Made by a program: the position numbers and the translations under genes. DNA of 64,000 nt, taken from the NCBI GenBank assembly GCA_019639135.1, contig JAHBSL010000003.1, forward strand, positions 62,001 through 126,000, given 5' to 3'. The stretch is from Acidobacteriota bacterium (GTDB lineage: Bacteria; Acidobacteriota; Blastocatellia; Pyrinomonadales; Pyrinomonadaceae). The notes beneath the pieces were generated by a model. It was not told the DNA's origin. It made no database searches and saw nothing but the letters and a program-made list of their open reading frames with translations. Below, one piece after another: positions 16,570 to 25,490 of this stretch. Within the stretch, counting starts at the first letter, position 1. Each line of letters opens with the position of its first letter.

Positions 16570-17421
16570 ATGGCTTTGAATTTTATCCCTACGGTTTGGG
16601 CGGCGCGGCTGCTCACGGCACTGGAAAAGACGCTTGTTTACGGGCAAGCGAATGTCGCCAACCGCGACTATGAGGGCGAGATCCGCGAGGCGGACTCGGC
16701 GGTCAAGATCGCATCGATCGGCAATGTCTCGATCGGCGATTACGAAAAGAATACGGACATCGATCCGCCTGAAACGCTGACCGATTCCGAGCAGACGCTC
16801 TCGATCGACCAAGCGAAGTATTTCAACTTCTACGTCGATTCGATCGACCGGGCGCAGCAGAACGCCAACGTGCTCGAGGAGGCGATGCGGCGTTCGGCGT
16901 GGTCGCTCCGCGATGCGGCGGATTCGTACCTGGCGGGTGTGATGGAAGCGGCCGTGCCGGTCGGCAACACGCTCGGCACGCTCGCAACGCCCGAGGTTCC
17001 GACGCCCGAGACGGCGTACGAGTATCTTGTCGATCTCGGCGTTCTGCTCGACGAGGCGAACGCGCCGATCGAGAGCCGCTTCGTCGTCGTCCCGGCGTGG
17101 TTTCACGGAATGCTGCTCAAGGACGACCGCTTTGTCGCGGCCGGCACGCTCCGTTCGGACCGCAGCCTGGCAAACGGGCAGGTCGGCGAGGCGGCGGGCT
17201 TTACCATTCTGAAATCGAACAACGTCCCGAACACGGCCGGTGAGCAATATAAGATCATCGCCGGCCACTCGGTGGCGACGAGCTACGTTGAGCAAATCCT
17301 CGACCTTCAGGCTTACAAGCCGGAGTCGCGGTTCGGCGATGCGGTCAAGGGCTTGCACGTTTACGGCGCCAAGGCCGTAAGGCCAACGGCAGTCGCAATG
17401 CTGATCGCAAACAAGGAGTAA
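16570..17421 (+). CDS. Phage major capsid protein
   Basis: A 283-residue protein starting MALNFIPTVWAARLL, typical of a P22-like or HK97-fold coat family (FIPTVWAARL, EKTLVYGQANVANRDYEGEI, VKIASIGNVSIGDY, FNFYVDSIDRAQ). A ribosome binding site (AAAGGAAA) precedes the ATG. It lies between the scaffold-like gene and the small connector-like gene on the plus strand. No tail gene follows: the next gene downstream is a convergent host gene behind a terminator. Confidence 0.88.
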   Translation: MALNFIPTVWAARLLTALEKTLVYGQANVANRDYEGEIREADSAVKIASIGNVSIGDYEKNTDIDPPETLTDSEQTLSIDQAKYFNFYVDSIDRAQQNANVLEEAMRRSAWSLRDAADSYLAGVMEAAVPVGNTLGTLATPEVPTPETAYEYLVDLGVLLDEANAPIESRFVVVPAWFHGMLLKDDRFVAAGTLRSDRSLANGQVGEAAGFTILKSNNVPNTAGEQYKIIAGHSVATSYVEQILDLQAYKPESRFGDAVKGLHVYGAKAVRPTAVAMLIANKE

Positions 17422-17481
17422 AGCCTGCGGCGGGAAGTGCAACAAGAGAACTTCCCGCCATTTCTTCAACGGAGAAAAACT

Positions 17482-17808
17482 ATGACACCGCTTGAGAAAT
17501 TAAAACTGCTCGCCGCCTGGGACACCGAGCCCGTGCTGACCGAAACCGAGATCGGCGATCTGCTCGCTGAAGCTGCCATTGCTGACAGCGACGGGCTCGC
17601 ACCCGAGGACGAAGAGTGGATGCCGACCTACAACATCAACAAGGCCGCCTCGGCGGCGTGGCTCATCAAGGCCGGTCGAGCCTCGGCATTGACCGAGATC
17701 GATCCGCCCGAGAGCGGGATCGTGACCGCAAAGGTTTTCGAAAACTGCGTTCGGATGGCAGCTATCTTTCGCGACCGGACTCGCGGAACCGTTTCATTTG
17801 GCCCATAG
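17482..17808 (+). CDS. Putative phage head-tail connector-like protein
   Basis: A 108-residue acidic protein with the start at 17482 (GGAGAAAAACT upstream). The frame can be extended to 17437 but that part lacks a start signal. Helix-rich sequence (TPLEKLKLLAAWDTEPVLTE, then NINKAASAAWLIKAGRA) fits small gp6/gp15-type connector or head-completion proteins that follow the capsid gene. The assignment rests on size, composition and position. Confidence 0.5.
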   Translation: MTPLEKLKLLAAWDTEPVLTETEIGDLLAEAAIADSDGLAPEDEEWMPTYNINKAASAAWLIKAGRASALTEIDPPESGIVTAKVFENCVRMAAIFRDRTRGTVSFGP

Positions 17809-17862
17809 TCCCGGCTGTCACCTTTAGTTTCCGGCCGTGCTTGAACATCGGCGGCCGAGAAA

Positions 17863-17893
17863 AGGCCCGCTCATTTGAACGGGCCTCGTTTTT
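17863..17893 (+). terminator. Intrinsic terminator at right end of phage module
   Basis: AGGCCCG (17863-17869) pairs with CGGGCCT (17880-17886) around a 10-nt loop, followed by CGTTTTTT. It terminates the capsid transcript and, with TTTT on the other side, could also serve the convergent amidohydrolase gene. Confidence 0.88.
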
Positions 17894-17911
17894 TGGGCTA
17901 CTGAAGGGTCG

Positions 17912-20900
17912 TTAGTCCCTTGGCTCTGTGTTCCACCAGTATTGCGGCGGAAGCGGCTTTTGGGCCGGCCAGATCTGGTTCAGTGTCTCGGCCTCGTAAA
18001 GCTCGCCGCCCTTCATCACGTGGCTGATCGAATCGGTGTTGCGGATATCGGTCAGCGGGTTCTTGTCCATCACGATCAGGTCGGCGATCTTGCCCGTTTC
18101 GAGCGAACCGAGGTCGCGCTCGAGCCCGATGGCCTCTGCTCCGTGGATCGTCGCCACGCGGAGCGTGTCCATCGTTGACATTCCGCCCGACTGCATCGCC
18201 CAGATCTCCCAATGGACACCGAGCCCCTGAAGCTGTCCGTGGCCGCCGATGCCGGCACGCCCGCCTGCCTTCACGACCGCATTCGTATCGGCCGCGATCT
18301 GCTTGAAGCTGTACTCCTCCGGCCGGAACCATTGGCTGCGGCGGCGGAGCATTCCGTTCAAAAGCTCCCGCGGGATGTATCGGGCCAGCCGCTTGTTGCC
18401 GAGCACTTCCGTATTCTGGAAGTAATAGTTCTCCGCCCACGGACCGCCGTATGCAACGAGGATGGTCGGCGTGTAGAACGTCTGCGTTTGGGCAACAAGC
18501 TCTATCACGTCCTTATAGATCGGCTGGAGCGGAAGCGAATGCTCGTGTCCCGAATACCCGTCGATCATCTGCGAGATGTTGAGCTTCATGTCGAGCGCTC
18601 CCTCGGTGGTCGGCGAGATCTTGTTGTCGTAGCAGGCCATCGCCACCCACTGCCGGACGTTGCGGTCGCCGACGACGTATTGCTTGAGAGTATCGGTCTG
18701 ATAGGCGTCGCGGTATCGCTTGATGTAAAGATCCGCAGCCTCCTTGCTGTCGATGCCGACGCTTGAGAAAACGCCCGGCCCGGTCGTATAAACACGCGGC
18801 CCGAGTATCTCGCCGCTTTCGACGAGGTCGGCATAAGCATAAACGTCGGTCGTTGAGCTTTGCGGGTCGCGGGTCGTCGTAACGCCATAGGCAAGATTGG
18901 CAAGATACTGCCAGACCTGATCCTGATGGAGGTCACGCGGCGGCCACATATGGGCGTGGACATCGACGAAGCCCGGGATGATCGTCTTGCCCGTTACGTC
19001 TATCGTCCAAGCACCGGCGGGTATCTGGACACGGCCTTTCGGCCCGACGGCGGCGATGCGGTTGTTCGTAACGACGATGTCACCGCGTTCGATCACCTCG
19101 TTGCCCTTCATCGTGATGATGCGGGCACCCGAGAGCACGACCGTGCCGGAAGCCTTCGGCCTTGCCGCGGTCACCTTTACGGCCGTGGTTTCCGGCTTTT
19201 CGGCATCGACGCCCTGGCGATAGAAGTTCGTGCCCCAAGACCACGTCACCGACTTGCCGTCACGCGACCAATCGATATAGTCGCCGCCGAGCGTGGACAT
19301 CTTTTTGAACGGCACATTCGCCGAAGGCCCGGCGAGATTTACGTTGATAGTATCGCGGCCGGAGCGCGGAACCGTGACGATATAGTGGCGGCCCTGCAGC
19401 TCTACAAAAACGCGGCTGCGGTCCGGCGAGATTCGCATCGCACCGGCCGAAGGCTGCTGCGGCGGAGTTCCCTTGCCGGTTACGCGCATATGCATCCGGC
19501 GGTCCTGGCCATCAAGCCGGATGGAAGCGAGCCCCATGAACGTCGTCAAATAAACGCGCTCGGGGTCATCGGAAAAATGCGGAAAGCGTCCGCCTTGCGT
19601 CGGGGCGATCTGCACCGCCTGCCCGCCCGAGGCCGGAATGTATTTCAGGTCCGTCCCGGTCGAACCGCTGACGCCCGTAACCTCGCGTTCGCCGTGGTGG
19701 CCGTGAAGAGCGGCTTCTTCCGGCGACATAAATTCGTGCCCCTCGCGAATATCTGCGAAGAGGTGGTCGTCGATGGCTCCGGTGATGAAGACGATCTTGC
19801 TGCCATCAGGCGAATAGGCCGGGTAAGAATAGAACGCGGCCTTGTTGGTCAATTGCCGCGGTGTGCCGCCATCGGGCGAGACGGACATTATCTGCCCGCC
19901 CTGCCGAGACCACGTAACGTAAGCCAACGAACGGCCGTCCGGCGACCAAGCCGGCATAAATTCGCCATCGGTCGCGGTCGTCACGCGACGTGGGCTTCCC
20001 GAAGGCAGATCCATCACGTACAGCTTGCTGAAGGCCGTAAATGCGACCCGCTTGCCGTCCGGCGAGAGTGCCGGATAGCGGATCAGCCGCGCCTCGACCG
20101 TCGGGCTTTCATCGACCTTGTACTGGAAGTGCACACGCGGGCCGATCTCGATATCTACATTAACCGTGAAAGGGACATCGGTCGCTTTACCGGTGGCAAA
20201 ATCAACTCGGGCGACCTTGCCGTTGACCGGAACGATCAGCGAGCGGCCATCGGGCATGAAGTCATAGCCCGGATAGGTGTCGCGCGTCGCACGCGATTCC
20301 TGATCGTCGCGGGTAACGTTATCGATCAGCCAGCGTTCCTGGCCGGTCTCAAGATCGCGGACGCGGAGTGCGGTTCGCGTCTCGAACCGCGTTGCGTAAA
20401 CAAGATAACGGCCATCCGGCGAGAGCACCGGCCGCATCGCCGAGCCCTGGGCGTTGGTCATCCGGGCAACCTCGCCGGTATCGCGGTCAAAGCGGAAGAT
20501 CTGCCAGATCGGGAAGCTCGCGTTGTAATTGAACGGGCCGGTCCGCTGTGCGTAGTAGATATATTTCCCGTCGGGCGAGAAAACGGCGCCCATTCGGTTC
20601 TGCGGCGGCTGCGGCGGCGGGCCTTGTTGTCCCGGAGCCGGCAGCGGCGGTGGCGGCGGGCCTACGCTAACGCCCGAGCCGCCGTCCTTGTGATACATAT
20701 AGGGATGAAACGCCCCTATCGATTGATCCGACCTCGAAACGACGATGTAATTGCCGTCCTCGCTCCACGAAGGCGAAACGTACATCGCCCGCGGGCCTTT
20801 GGTCACCTCTTTCGGGTCGGTGCCGTCGGCCTTCATCACCCAAAGATTTTCCGAACCGCTGCGGTCAGTCAGGAACGCGATCATCTTGCCGTCCGGCGAA

Positions 20901-21235
20901 TATTTCGGCTGGCTCTCGAACGACATTCCGCCGTGGATCTTGGTTGCCGTTCCGCCCTCGATCGGCATCGTATAGATATCGCCGAGCATATCGAAGACGA
21001 TCGTCCGGCCATCGGGCGAGACGTCCAGCGACATCCACGTCCCCTCGTTGGTCGTAAATTTGACCGACCGGGCAGGCTTCAGGGGAAGCGGATCTTCCTT
21101 TTTCTTCTCGTCCTTTTTCTCTTCGGCCTTGGGCTCTTCCTTCTTTTCGTCCTGGGCAAATGCCGGCAACGGCATCGCCATCAGCGCAATGATAAATATG
21201 GCAAAAATGCGTCTAAGGGGCTCGGAAACGTGCAT
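17912..21235 (-). CDS. Exported amidohydrolase with N-terminal TolB-like beta-propeller
   Basis: A 1107-residue protein with a signal peptide (IFAIFIIALMAMPLPAFA) and then a lysine/glutamate-rich linker. The N-terminal two thirds contains PD40/WD40-like repeats with SPDG motifs (SPDGRTIVFDM, SPDGKMIAFLTDRSG and more). The C-terminal third is a metal-dependent amidohydrolase of the imidazolonepropionase/dipeptidase type: DVHAHMW holds the HxH ligands, GHEHS and a later GIGGHGQL His follow, and the domain ends with the GSLETGKIADLIVMDKNPL signature. Such proteins are common in acidobacteria. The substrate is unknown. The gene diverges from trmFO. Confidence 0.9.
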   Translation of the reverse strand: MHVSEPLRRIFAIFIIALMAMPLPAFAQDEKKEEPKAEEKKDEKKKEDPLPLKPARSVKFTTNEGTWMSLDVSPDGRTIVFDMLGDIYTMPIEGGTATKIHGGMSFESQPKYSPDGKMIAFLTDRSGSENLWVMKADGTDPKEVTKGPRAMYVSPSWSEDGNYIVVSRSDQSIGAFHPYMYHKDGGSGVSVGPPPPPLPAPGQQGPPPQPPQNRMGAVFSPDGKYIYYAQRTGPFNYNASFPIWQIFRFDRDTGEVARMTNAQGSAMRPVLSPDGRYLVYATRFETRTALRVRDLETGQERWLIDNVTRDDQESRATRDTYPGYDFMPDGRSLIVPVNGKVARVDFATGKATDVPFTVNVDIEIGPRVHFQYKVDESPTVEARLIRYPALSPDGKRVAFTAFSKLYVMDLPSGSPRRVTTATDGEFMPAWSPDGRSLAYVTWSRQGGQIMSVSPDGGTPRQLTNKAAFYSYPAYSPDGSKIVFITGAIDDHLFADIREGHEFMSPEEAALHGHHGEREVTGVSGSTGTDLKYIPASGGQAVQIAPTQGGRFPHFSDDPERVYLTTFMGLASIRLDGQDRRMHMRVTGKGTPPQQPSAGAMRISPDRSRVFVELQGRHYIVTVPRSGRDTINVNLAGPSANVPFKKMSTLGGDYIDWSRDGKSVTWSWGTNFYRQGVDAEKPETTAVKVTAARPKASGTVVLSGARIITMKGNEVIERGDIVVTNNRIAAVGPKGRVQIPAGAWTIDVTGKTIIPGFVDVHAHMWPPRDLHQDQVWQYLANLAYGVTTTRDPQSSTTDVYAYADLVESGEILGPRVYTTGPGVFSSVGIDSKEAADLYIKRYRDAYQTDTLKQYVVGDRNVRQWVAMACYDNKISPTTEGALDMKLNISQMIDGYSGHEHSLPLQPIYKDVIELVAQTQTFYTPTILVAYGGPWAENYYFQNTEVLGNKRLARYIPRELLNGMLRRRSQWFRPEEYSFKQIAADTNAVVKAGGRAGIGGHGQLQGLGVHWEIWAMQSGGMSTMDTLRVATIHGAEAIGLERDLGSLETGKIADLIVMDKNPLTDIRNTDSISHVMKGGELYEAETLNQIWPAQKPLPPQYWWNTEPRD

Positions 21236-21380
21236 CGTATTCTCCTACAAACTGAACGTATCGTGATTTTGGTCAGATAAAGCTGAAATCATTTACGCAG
21301 AACTATAAAGATAGTTTCAGCCGATCCGGATCGCCGAACCGCACCGAAACCGCCAAAAAACCGCCCCGCCAGACATGATA

Positions 21381-21477
21381 TGTCGATGAAATCGCAAAAC
21401 ATCGACATATTTTCTTGACATGTCGATGCCATCGACATATCTCGCGGATGTGTCGATAAAATGCGAAAATATCGACA
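21381..21477 (+). promoter_or_regulatory. Helically phased TGTCGAT operator array at the trmFO promoter
   Basis: Six copies of the heptamer TGTCGAT or its complement ATCGACA start at 21381, 21401, 21421, 21431, 21451 and 21471, all multiples of 10 bp apart, forming three inverted pairs. A consensus -35 TTGACA lies at 21415-21420. The middle pair fills exactly the 17-bp spacer to a weak -10 candidate TATCTC (21438-21443). The third pair could also form a hairpin just before the trmFO start at 21483. A repressor binding site is inferred; the regulator is unknown. Confidence 0.7.
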
Positions 21478-21482
21478 TACCG

Positions 21483-22958
21483 ATGGGAAACGTAATAAAT
21501 GTGATCGGAGGTGGGCTTGCGGGGGTTGAGGCGGCTTGGCAGGCGGCGGAACTTGGGGCGAGGGTGCGGCTTTTTGAGATGCGGCCGGTGCAGCAGACGC
21601 CTGCCCACAGGACCGACAAGCTGGCGGAGATCGTCTGCTCGAATTCGCTCAAGACGGACGAACCCGGCTCGGCTCCTTACCTTTTGAAAGAAGAGCTTCG
21701 CCGCGGGGGTTCGCTTGTAATGGAAGCGGCGGCGGCGACCCGCGTCCCGGCCGGAGCGGCCCTCTCGGTCGATCGCATCAAATTTGCCGAGTACATAACC
21801 GAACGCATCGAAGCCCATCCGAATATTGAGATCATCCGCGAAGAGGTGACCTCGCTCCCGGGGAGCGCGGACACTCCTGTCCGCATGAGCGTCGCTTCGA
21901 CGCGAACGAGTAATGAAAGCGACGAGTCGTCAGTAGATGAAGGCGATCTCGCCGGAGGAACCGGCGATGCGGACAAGAGTGTCCGCGCTCCGACGATCAT
22001 CGCCACCGGCCCGCTGACCTCCGATGCGCTGACGGCCGACATCATGCGCTTCACCGGCGACGATCAGCTCTATTTCTACGACGCGATCGCCCCGATCATC
22101 GCCGCCGATTCGATAGATATGTCCATCGCGTGGAAAGCGGCGAGATACGACAAAGGCGGCGCCGATTACATCAATTGCCCGATGGACCGCGAGCGATACG
22201 AGCTTTTCATTTCAGAGTTGCTCGCCGCCAAATCCGTCCCGCTGAAACGCTTTGAAGAAACACATTGGTTTGAAAGCTGCTTGCCGATCGAGGAGATCGC
22301 CCGCCGCGGCCCCGAGACGCTCCGTTTCGGCCCGATGAAGCCGAAAGGCCTGCGTCACCCAAAGACCGGCGAGGAGCCATACGCCTGCGTCCAGCTTCGG
22401 CAGGAGAACCTGATGGCCGATGCCTACGGAATGGTCGGGTTCCAGAATCACCTTCGCTATGGCGAGCAGGCACGAGTGCTTCGGCTGATACCGGGTTTGG
22501 AAAATGCCGAGTTTCTGCAGTACGGCCAGATCCACCGCAACACGTTCATCAACTCGCCAAAGATCTTGAACGAAACGCTGGCCACCAAACGCGACCCGCA
22601 TCTCTTTTTCGCCGGCCAGATCACCGGCGTCGAGGGCTACGTCGAATCGGTCGCGACCGGCTGGATGGCCGGGATCAACGCCGTCCGCGTTTTGAACGGT
22701 CGGGAAATGATAACGGCGCCGCAGACGTCCGCTATCGGAGCTCTTTGCCGTTATGTATCCAACGTCGAGACGAAGAATTTCCAGCCGGTCAATATCACAT
22801 TCGGCCTGCTCGAACCGCTCCCGCCCGAGCTTCGCAAGAAGTACCGAAAGAAACGCGACCGACACATGATCCAGGTTGAACGAGCATTGAAAGATTGGGA
22901 CGAATGGATCGGGAGTGAACTCCGCCCGGAGATGCTCCGAGCAACCGACGCGGGATAG
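21483..22958 (+). CDS. trmFO: tRNA uracil-54 C5-methyltransferase, folate/FAD-dependent (TrmFO)
   Basis: Flavoenzyme making m5U54 in the tRNA T-loop using methylenetetrahydrofolate. The ATG at 21483 opens the FAD-binding motif (NVINVIGGGLAGVEAAW); upstream sequence is operator DNA. Family motifs: EMRPVQQTPAHRT, the catalytic-Cys segment EIVCSNSLKTDE, ATGPLTSDAL, and a C-terminal HLFFAGQITGVEGYVES. Between EEVTSLP and the conserved ATGPLTSD lies an insert of roughly 35-40 residues rich in Ser, Thr, Asp and Gly. That insert coincides with a palindromic repeat element at 21862-21991. The frame stays open, so the product may still be active. Confidence 0.93.
   Translation: MGNVINVIGGGLAGVEAAWQAAELGARVRLFEMRPVQQTPAHRTDKLAEIVCSNSLKTDEPGSAPYLLKEELRRGGSLVMEAAAATRVPAGAALSVDRIKFAEYITERIEAHPNIEIIREEVTSLPGSADTPVRMSVASTRTSNESDESSVDEGDLAGGTGDADKSVRAPTIIATGPLTSDALTADIMRFTGDDQLYFYDAIAPIIAADSIDMSIAWKAARYDKGGADYINCPMDRERYELFISELLAAKSVPLKRFEETHWFESCLPIEEIARRGPETLRFGPMKPKGLRHPKTGEEPYACVQLRQENLMADAYGMVGFQNHLRYGEQARVLRLIPGLENAEFLQYGQIHRNTFINSPKILNETLATKRDPHLFFAGQITGVEGYVESVATGWMAGINAVRVLNGREMITAPQTSAIGALCRYVSNVETKNFQPVNITFGLLEPLPPELRKKYRKKRDRHMIQVERALKDWDEWIGSELRPEMLRATDAG
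21862..21991. repeat. REPIN-like inverted repeat element inside trmFO
   Basis: Two 25-bp arms in inverted orientation (21862-21886 and 21967-21991, one mismatch) enclose about 80 bp. Each arm contains the imperfect palindrome GCGGACACTCTTGTCCGC or its one-base variant. The same arm sequence recurs at 49667-49691 and, partly, at 49766-49789. The element is translated in frame within trmFO. Confidence 0.8.
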
Positions 22959-23030
22959 AATCCACCGGGCCGCAGGCGTCCCCGCCTGCACGAGTGCGAA
23001 GCACGAGCGCGCTGTTACGCCACCGGCTTC

Positions 23031-23577
23031 GCATAGCCACGCCGTTTACGGCGTGGTCAATGTTGCCGTAAAATTCCGAGGGCGTTTCAACGCCCTTAAC
23101 ACTATGTCTAATCGTTCTCATGCCGAGATCAATTTCCACATTACCTGGCACACAAAGGATAATTTTCCGTTCATCGATTCAAAGCTGGAACCCGAGTTAT
23201 GGGCCTTCATCAAAGACCGTATTGTGAAAATGCCGAACGTATATTTTCATGCAATCGGTGGGATTCAGGACCACATTCATCTCGCAAGCTCATTCTATCC
23301 CCCGTTCGAGATCGACCGATGGATAGGCGAGATCAAGGAGCGAGTTCCCACGAGTTTGGAAAGGCCCTCCAATGGCAAAGTGGCTATGGGATAGTTACGT
23401 TCGGTACGAAAGATCTTGAATGGGTTGTTGGCTATATTCGCAATCAGAAGCAAAGACATCGAACCGGACGATTATCCGATAGGTTGGAGCGGATCAGCGA
23501 TGACGGATCTGCTAAGGGGTTAAAACGCCCTAACGATTTCTTCTTATGCCTACACGCCGTAAACGGCGTGGCTATGC
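23031..23577 (+). mobile_element. RAYT/IS200-like element with 25-bp inverted ends
   Basis: The ends 23031-23055 and 23553-23577 are perfect inverted repeats of 25 bp, each holding the palindrome CACGCCGTTTACGGCGTG. Inside, a second palindrome AGGGCGTT-TC-AACGCCCT (23079-23096) and a degenerate partner (about 23513-23532) form subterminal hairpins. Between them lies a Y1-type (HUH) transposase reading frame broken by a frameshift. The layout is that of a REP-associated tyrosine transposase with its own REP sequences. Confidence 0.78.
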
Positions 23578-23615
23578 TAAAACAAGATCGAGCGACATCC
23601 CGACGACGTTTGTAG
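23104..23615 (+). pseudogene. REP-associated Y1 (HUH) transposase, frameshifted
   Basis: The ATG at 23104 begins MSNRSHAEINFHITWHTKDN, the usual start of Y1/RAYT transposases. The HUH motif is IQDHIHL. The first frame stops at 23394 after an unrelated end. The expected continuation (HEFGKALQWQSGYGIVTFG, then VVGYIRNQKQRHR with the catalytic Tyr) is in another frame, placing one frameshift near 23345-23365. The stop at 23615 lies beyond the right terminal repeat, so the natural end is uncertain. Either a dead transposase, programmed frameshifting or a sequence error. Confidence 0.75.
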
Positions 23616-23644
23616 GGAGAAACAGTCTCGCGTTCCCGACTGAA

Positions 23645-24373
23645 ATGGAATTCTCAGTATTAATAGTTCTCGCCATCTTCCTCGTCGCGATTCTTTATTC
23701 CTCGGTCGGGCATGGCGGAGCATCGGGGTATTTGGCCGTGATGGCATTGCTCGCGGTGGCTCCGGAGGTCACGCGGCCGACGGCGTTGACCCTTAACCTC
23801 TTTGTCGCCTCGATCGCGACCGTTCAATATTACCGGGCCGGTCATTTTTCGTGGCGGCTGTTCATCCCGTTCGCCGTCGCTTCGATCCCGATGGCGTATC
23901 TTGGTGGGACGATCCAGCTCTCGACCAATATCTATAAGATCGTCCTCGGAGTCGTGCTCATCCTCGCCGCCGTAGGTCTCGCCTTGCGTTTTGATGGTGA
24001 TGAGGAGGCCAATGAGCCGCCGATCTGGTTAGTTCTGGTCATCGGAGCCGTGCTTGGCCTGCTTTCCGGCCTGGTAGGCGTCGGCGGCGGCATTTTTCTT
24101 ACGCCGCTGCTTCTCCTTCTCCATTGGGCGGGTGCGAAAAAGGCAGCCGGAGTCTCCGCACTATTCATCTTTGTCAATTCGGCCGCGGGCCTCGCGGGTG
24201 CCTGGCCCAAGATGCAGCAGCTTCCGGCAGAGGTTTATTTCTGGATCGCGGCGGCCATTGTCGGCGGCATCATCGGGTCAACGCTCGGTGCCCGCCGGTT
24301 CGATTCCCTAATGCTTCGCCGCGTGCTCGCGTTGGTGCTTGTCTTTGCGGGCGGTAAACTTATTTTCGTCTAG
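23645..24373 (+). CDS. TauE/SafE family membrane permease
   Basis: A 242-residue membrane protein starting MEFSVLIVLAIFLVAILYSS. It has two related halves with the TauE/SafE motifs VGHGGASGYLAVMAL and LLSGLVGVGGGIFLTPLLL, and about seven or eight hydrophobic segments. The family exports organosulfonates, sulfite and similar anions, but individual substrates vary. The start at 23645 avoids an arginine-rich extension that belongs to the end of the adjacent RAYT element. Confidence 0.88.
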   Translation: MEFSVLIVLAIFLVAILYSSVGHGGASGYLAVMALLAVAPEVTRPTALTLNLFVASIATVQYYRAGHFSWRLFIPFAVASIPMAYLGGTIQLSTNIYKIVLGVVLILAAVGLALRFDGDEEANEPPIWLVLVIGAVLGLLSGLVGVGGGIFLTPLLLLLHWAGAKKAAGVSALFIFVNSAAGLAGAWPKMQQLPAEVYFWIAAAIVGGIIGSTLGARRFDSLMLRRVLALVLVFAGGKLIFV

Positions 24374-24414
24374 GCAAAGATTTCCGACTTTCGGCAATCA
24401 AACCATATCGGCCC

Positions 24415-25482
24415 ATGCTAGTTTTGCGCTTCACGGTCATTTTCTTCATAGCCCTCGCGGCCACCGCGGCGGCGCAATCCGGGCGCAACAAGCCCGAGCC
24501 GACGCCAACTCCTCGCCCGACTCCGCGCATCGTACCGGCAAGTACGCCGCCACGCGAACGCATTGTCACCCCAACCCCAACTCCGACACCGACGCCGACG
24601 CCCTCCGATAACGAAGAGGTCATCCGCGTCGAGTCCACCCTGATCCCGATCCCTGTCTCGGTCGTCGATAGCGAAGGCCGGGCGATCCGGAACCTTCGCC
24701 TCCAGGATTTTGAAGTGAAGATCAATGGCGAAAGCGTCGAGCTCGCCGAACTGACCCGGGCCGAAACACCCGTCCGCGTCGCTCTGCTTTTTGATAATTC
24801 AGGAAGCGTTTTGAAGGCTCGCGAATTTGAGGTGCAGGCCTCGATCCGCTTTTTCGAACGCGTCATCCGCCCGGACCGCGACCTTGCCGCACTCTTTTCC
24901 ATCTCGACCATCGGCCGACGCGAGCAGCCCTTTACCGCGGACCCGCGAGTGCTGATAGACGCCATCCGCCGCTTGCCGCCGCCCGAGGGGGCGACCGCGC
25001 TTCTCGACACGATCGAGATGGCCGCCCGATATCTTGGCGACATAGGCGGCCGCCGCGTCATCGTTATCGTCTCGGATGGCGACGACACGAAGACCGACAC
25101 CACATTTGAGCAGGCGTTGAGGCTCGCCCAATCGCTTGATTGCCAGATCTTCGTCGTTCATACGACCGAGTTTGAAAACTACATCCGCACCGGCTCCCGC
25201 CGCGGCAACGCGAATGTTCGTGCCCTGGCGGCCGAACGGCGTATGCAGTCATTCGCTAGCCAAACCGGCGGCGCCGTTTACACACCCATCGATGAACGCG
25301 AGCTCGACGACGCTTTCCGCCGCATCTCGATCGAACTCGCCGAACAATACGTGCTCAGCTATTACCCCGAAGAGCTCCGTGCGGCACCCGGCGAATACCG
25401 CTCGATCGAGGTCACCGTAAAGGCCCGGCCCGATGTGACCGTCCGCGCCCGGAAGGGGTATTATGTCCCCAAGCAAAGGTGA
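24415..25482 (+). CDS. VWFA-domain protein of the acidobacterial type
   Basis: A 355-residue exported protein. A signal peptide ([13 protein letters not shown]) is followed by a Thr/Pro repeat linker ([10 protein letters not shown] region) and a VWA domain with the MIDAS motif LFDNSGS and VSDGDD. It matches the 'VWFA-related acidobacterial domain' family as I know it, which is expanded in Acidobacteria, so it supports the taxonomic reading. The role is not established. Its stop overlaps the region where the downstream recombinase starts. Confidence 0.87.
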   Translation: MLVLRFTVIFFIALAATAAAQSGRNKPEPTPTPRPTPRIVPASTPPRERIVTPTPTPTPTPTPSDNEEVIRVESTLIPIPVSVVDSEGRAIRNLRLQDFEVKINGESVELAELTRAETPVRVALLFDNSGSVLKAREFEVQASIRFFERVIRPDRDLAALFSISTIGRREQPFTADPRVLIDAIRRLPPPEGATALLDTIEMAARYLGDIGGRRVIVIVSDGDDTKTDTTFEQALRLAQSLDCQIFVVHTTEFENYIRTGSRRGNANVRALAAERRMQSFASQTGGAVYTPIDERELDDAFRRISIELAEQYVLSYYPEELRAAPGEYRSIEVTVKARPDVTVRARKGYYVPKQR

Positions 25483-25490
25483 TCTTTCTT

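Noticed and set aside
18860..21280. 806-codon plus-strand open frame
   Set aside because: It is antisense to the amidohydrolase gene over nearly its whole length. The product is arginine/histidine/aspartate-rich with no domain or start signal. The minus-strand gene has clear motifs.
24544..24606. Pro/Thr repeat codons in the VWA gene as a separate repeat locus
   Set aside because: It is an ordinary low-complexity linker within a clear coding sequence.
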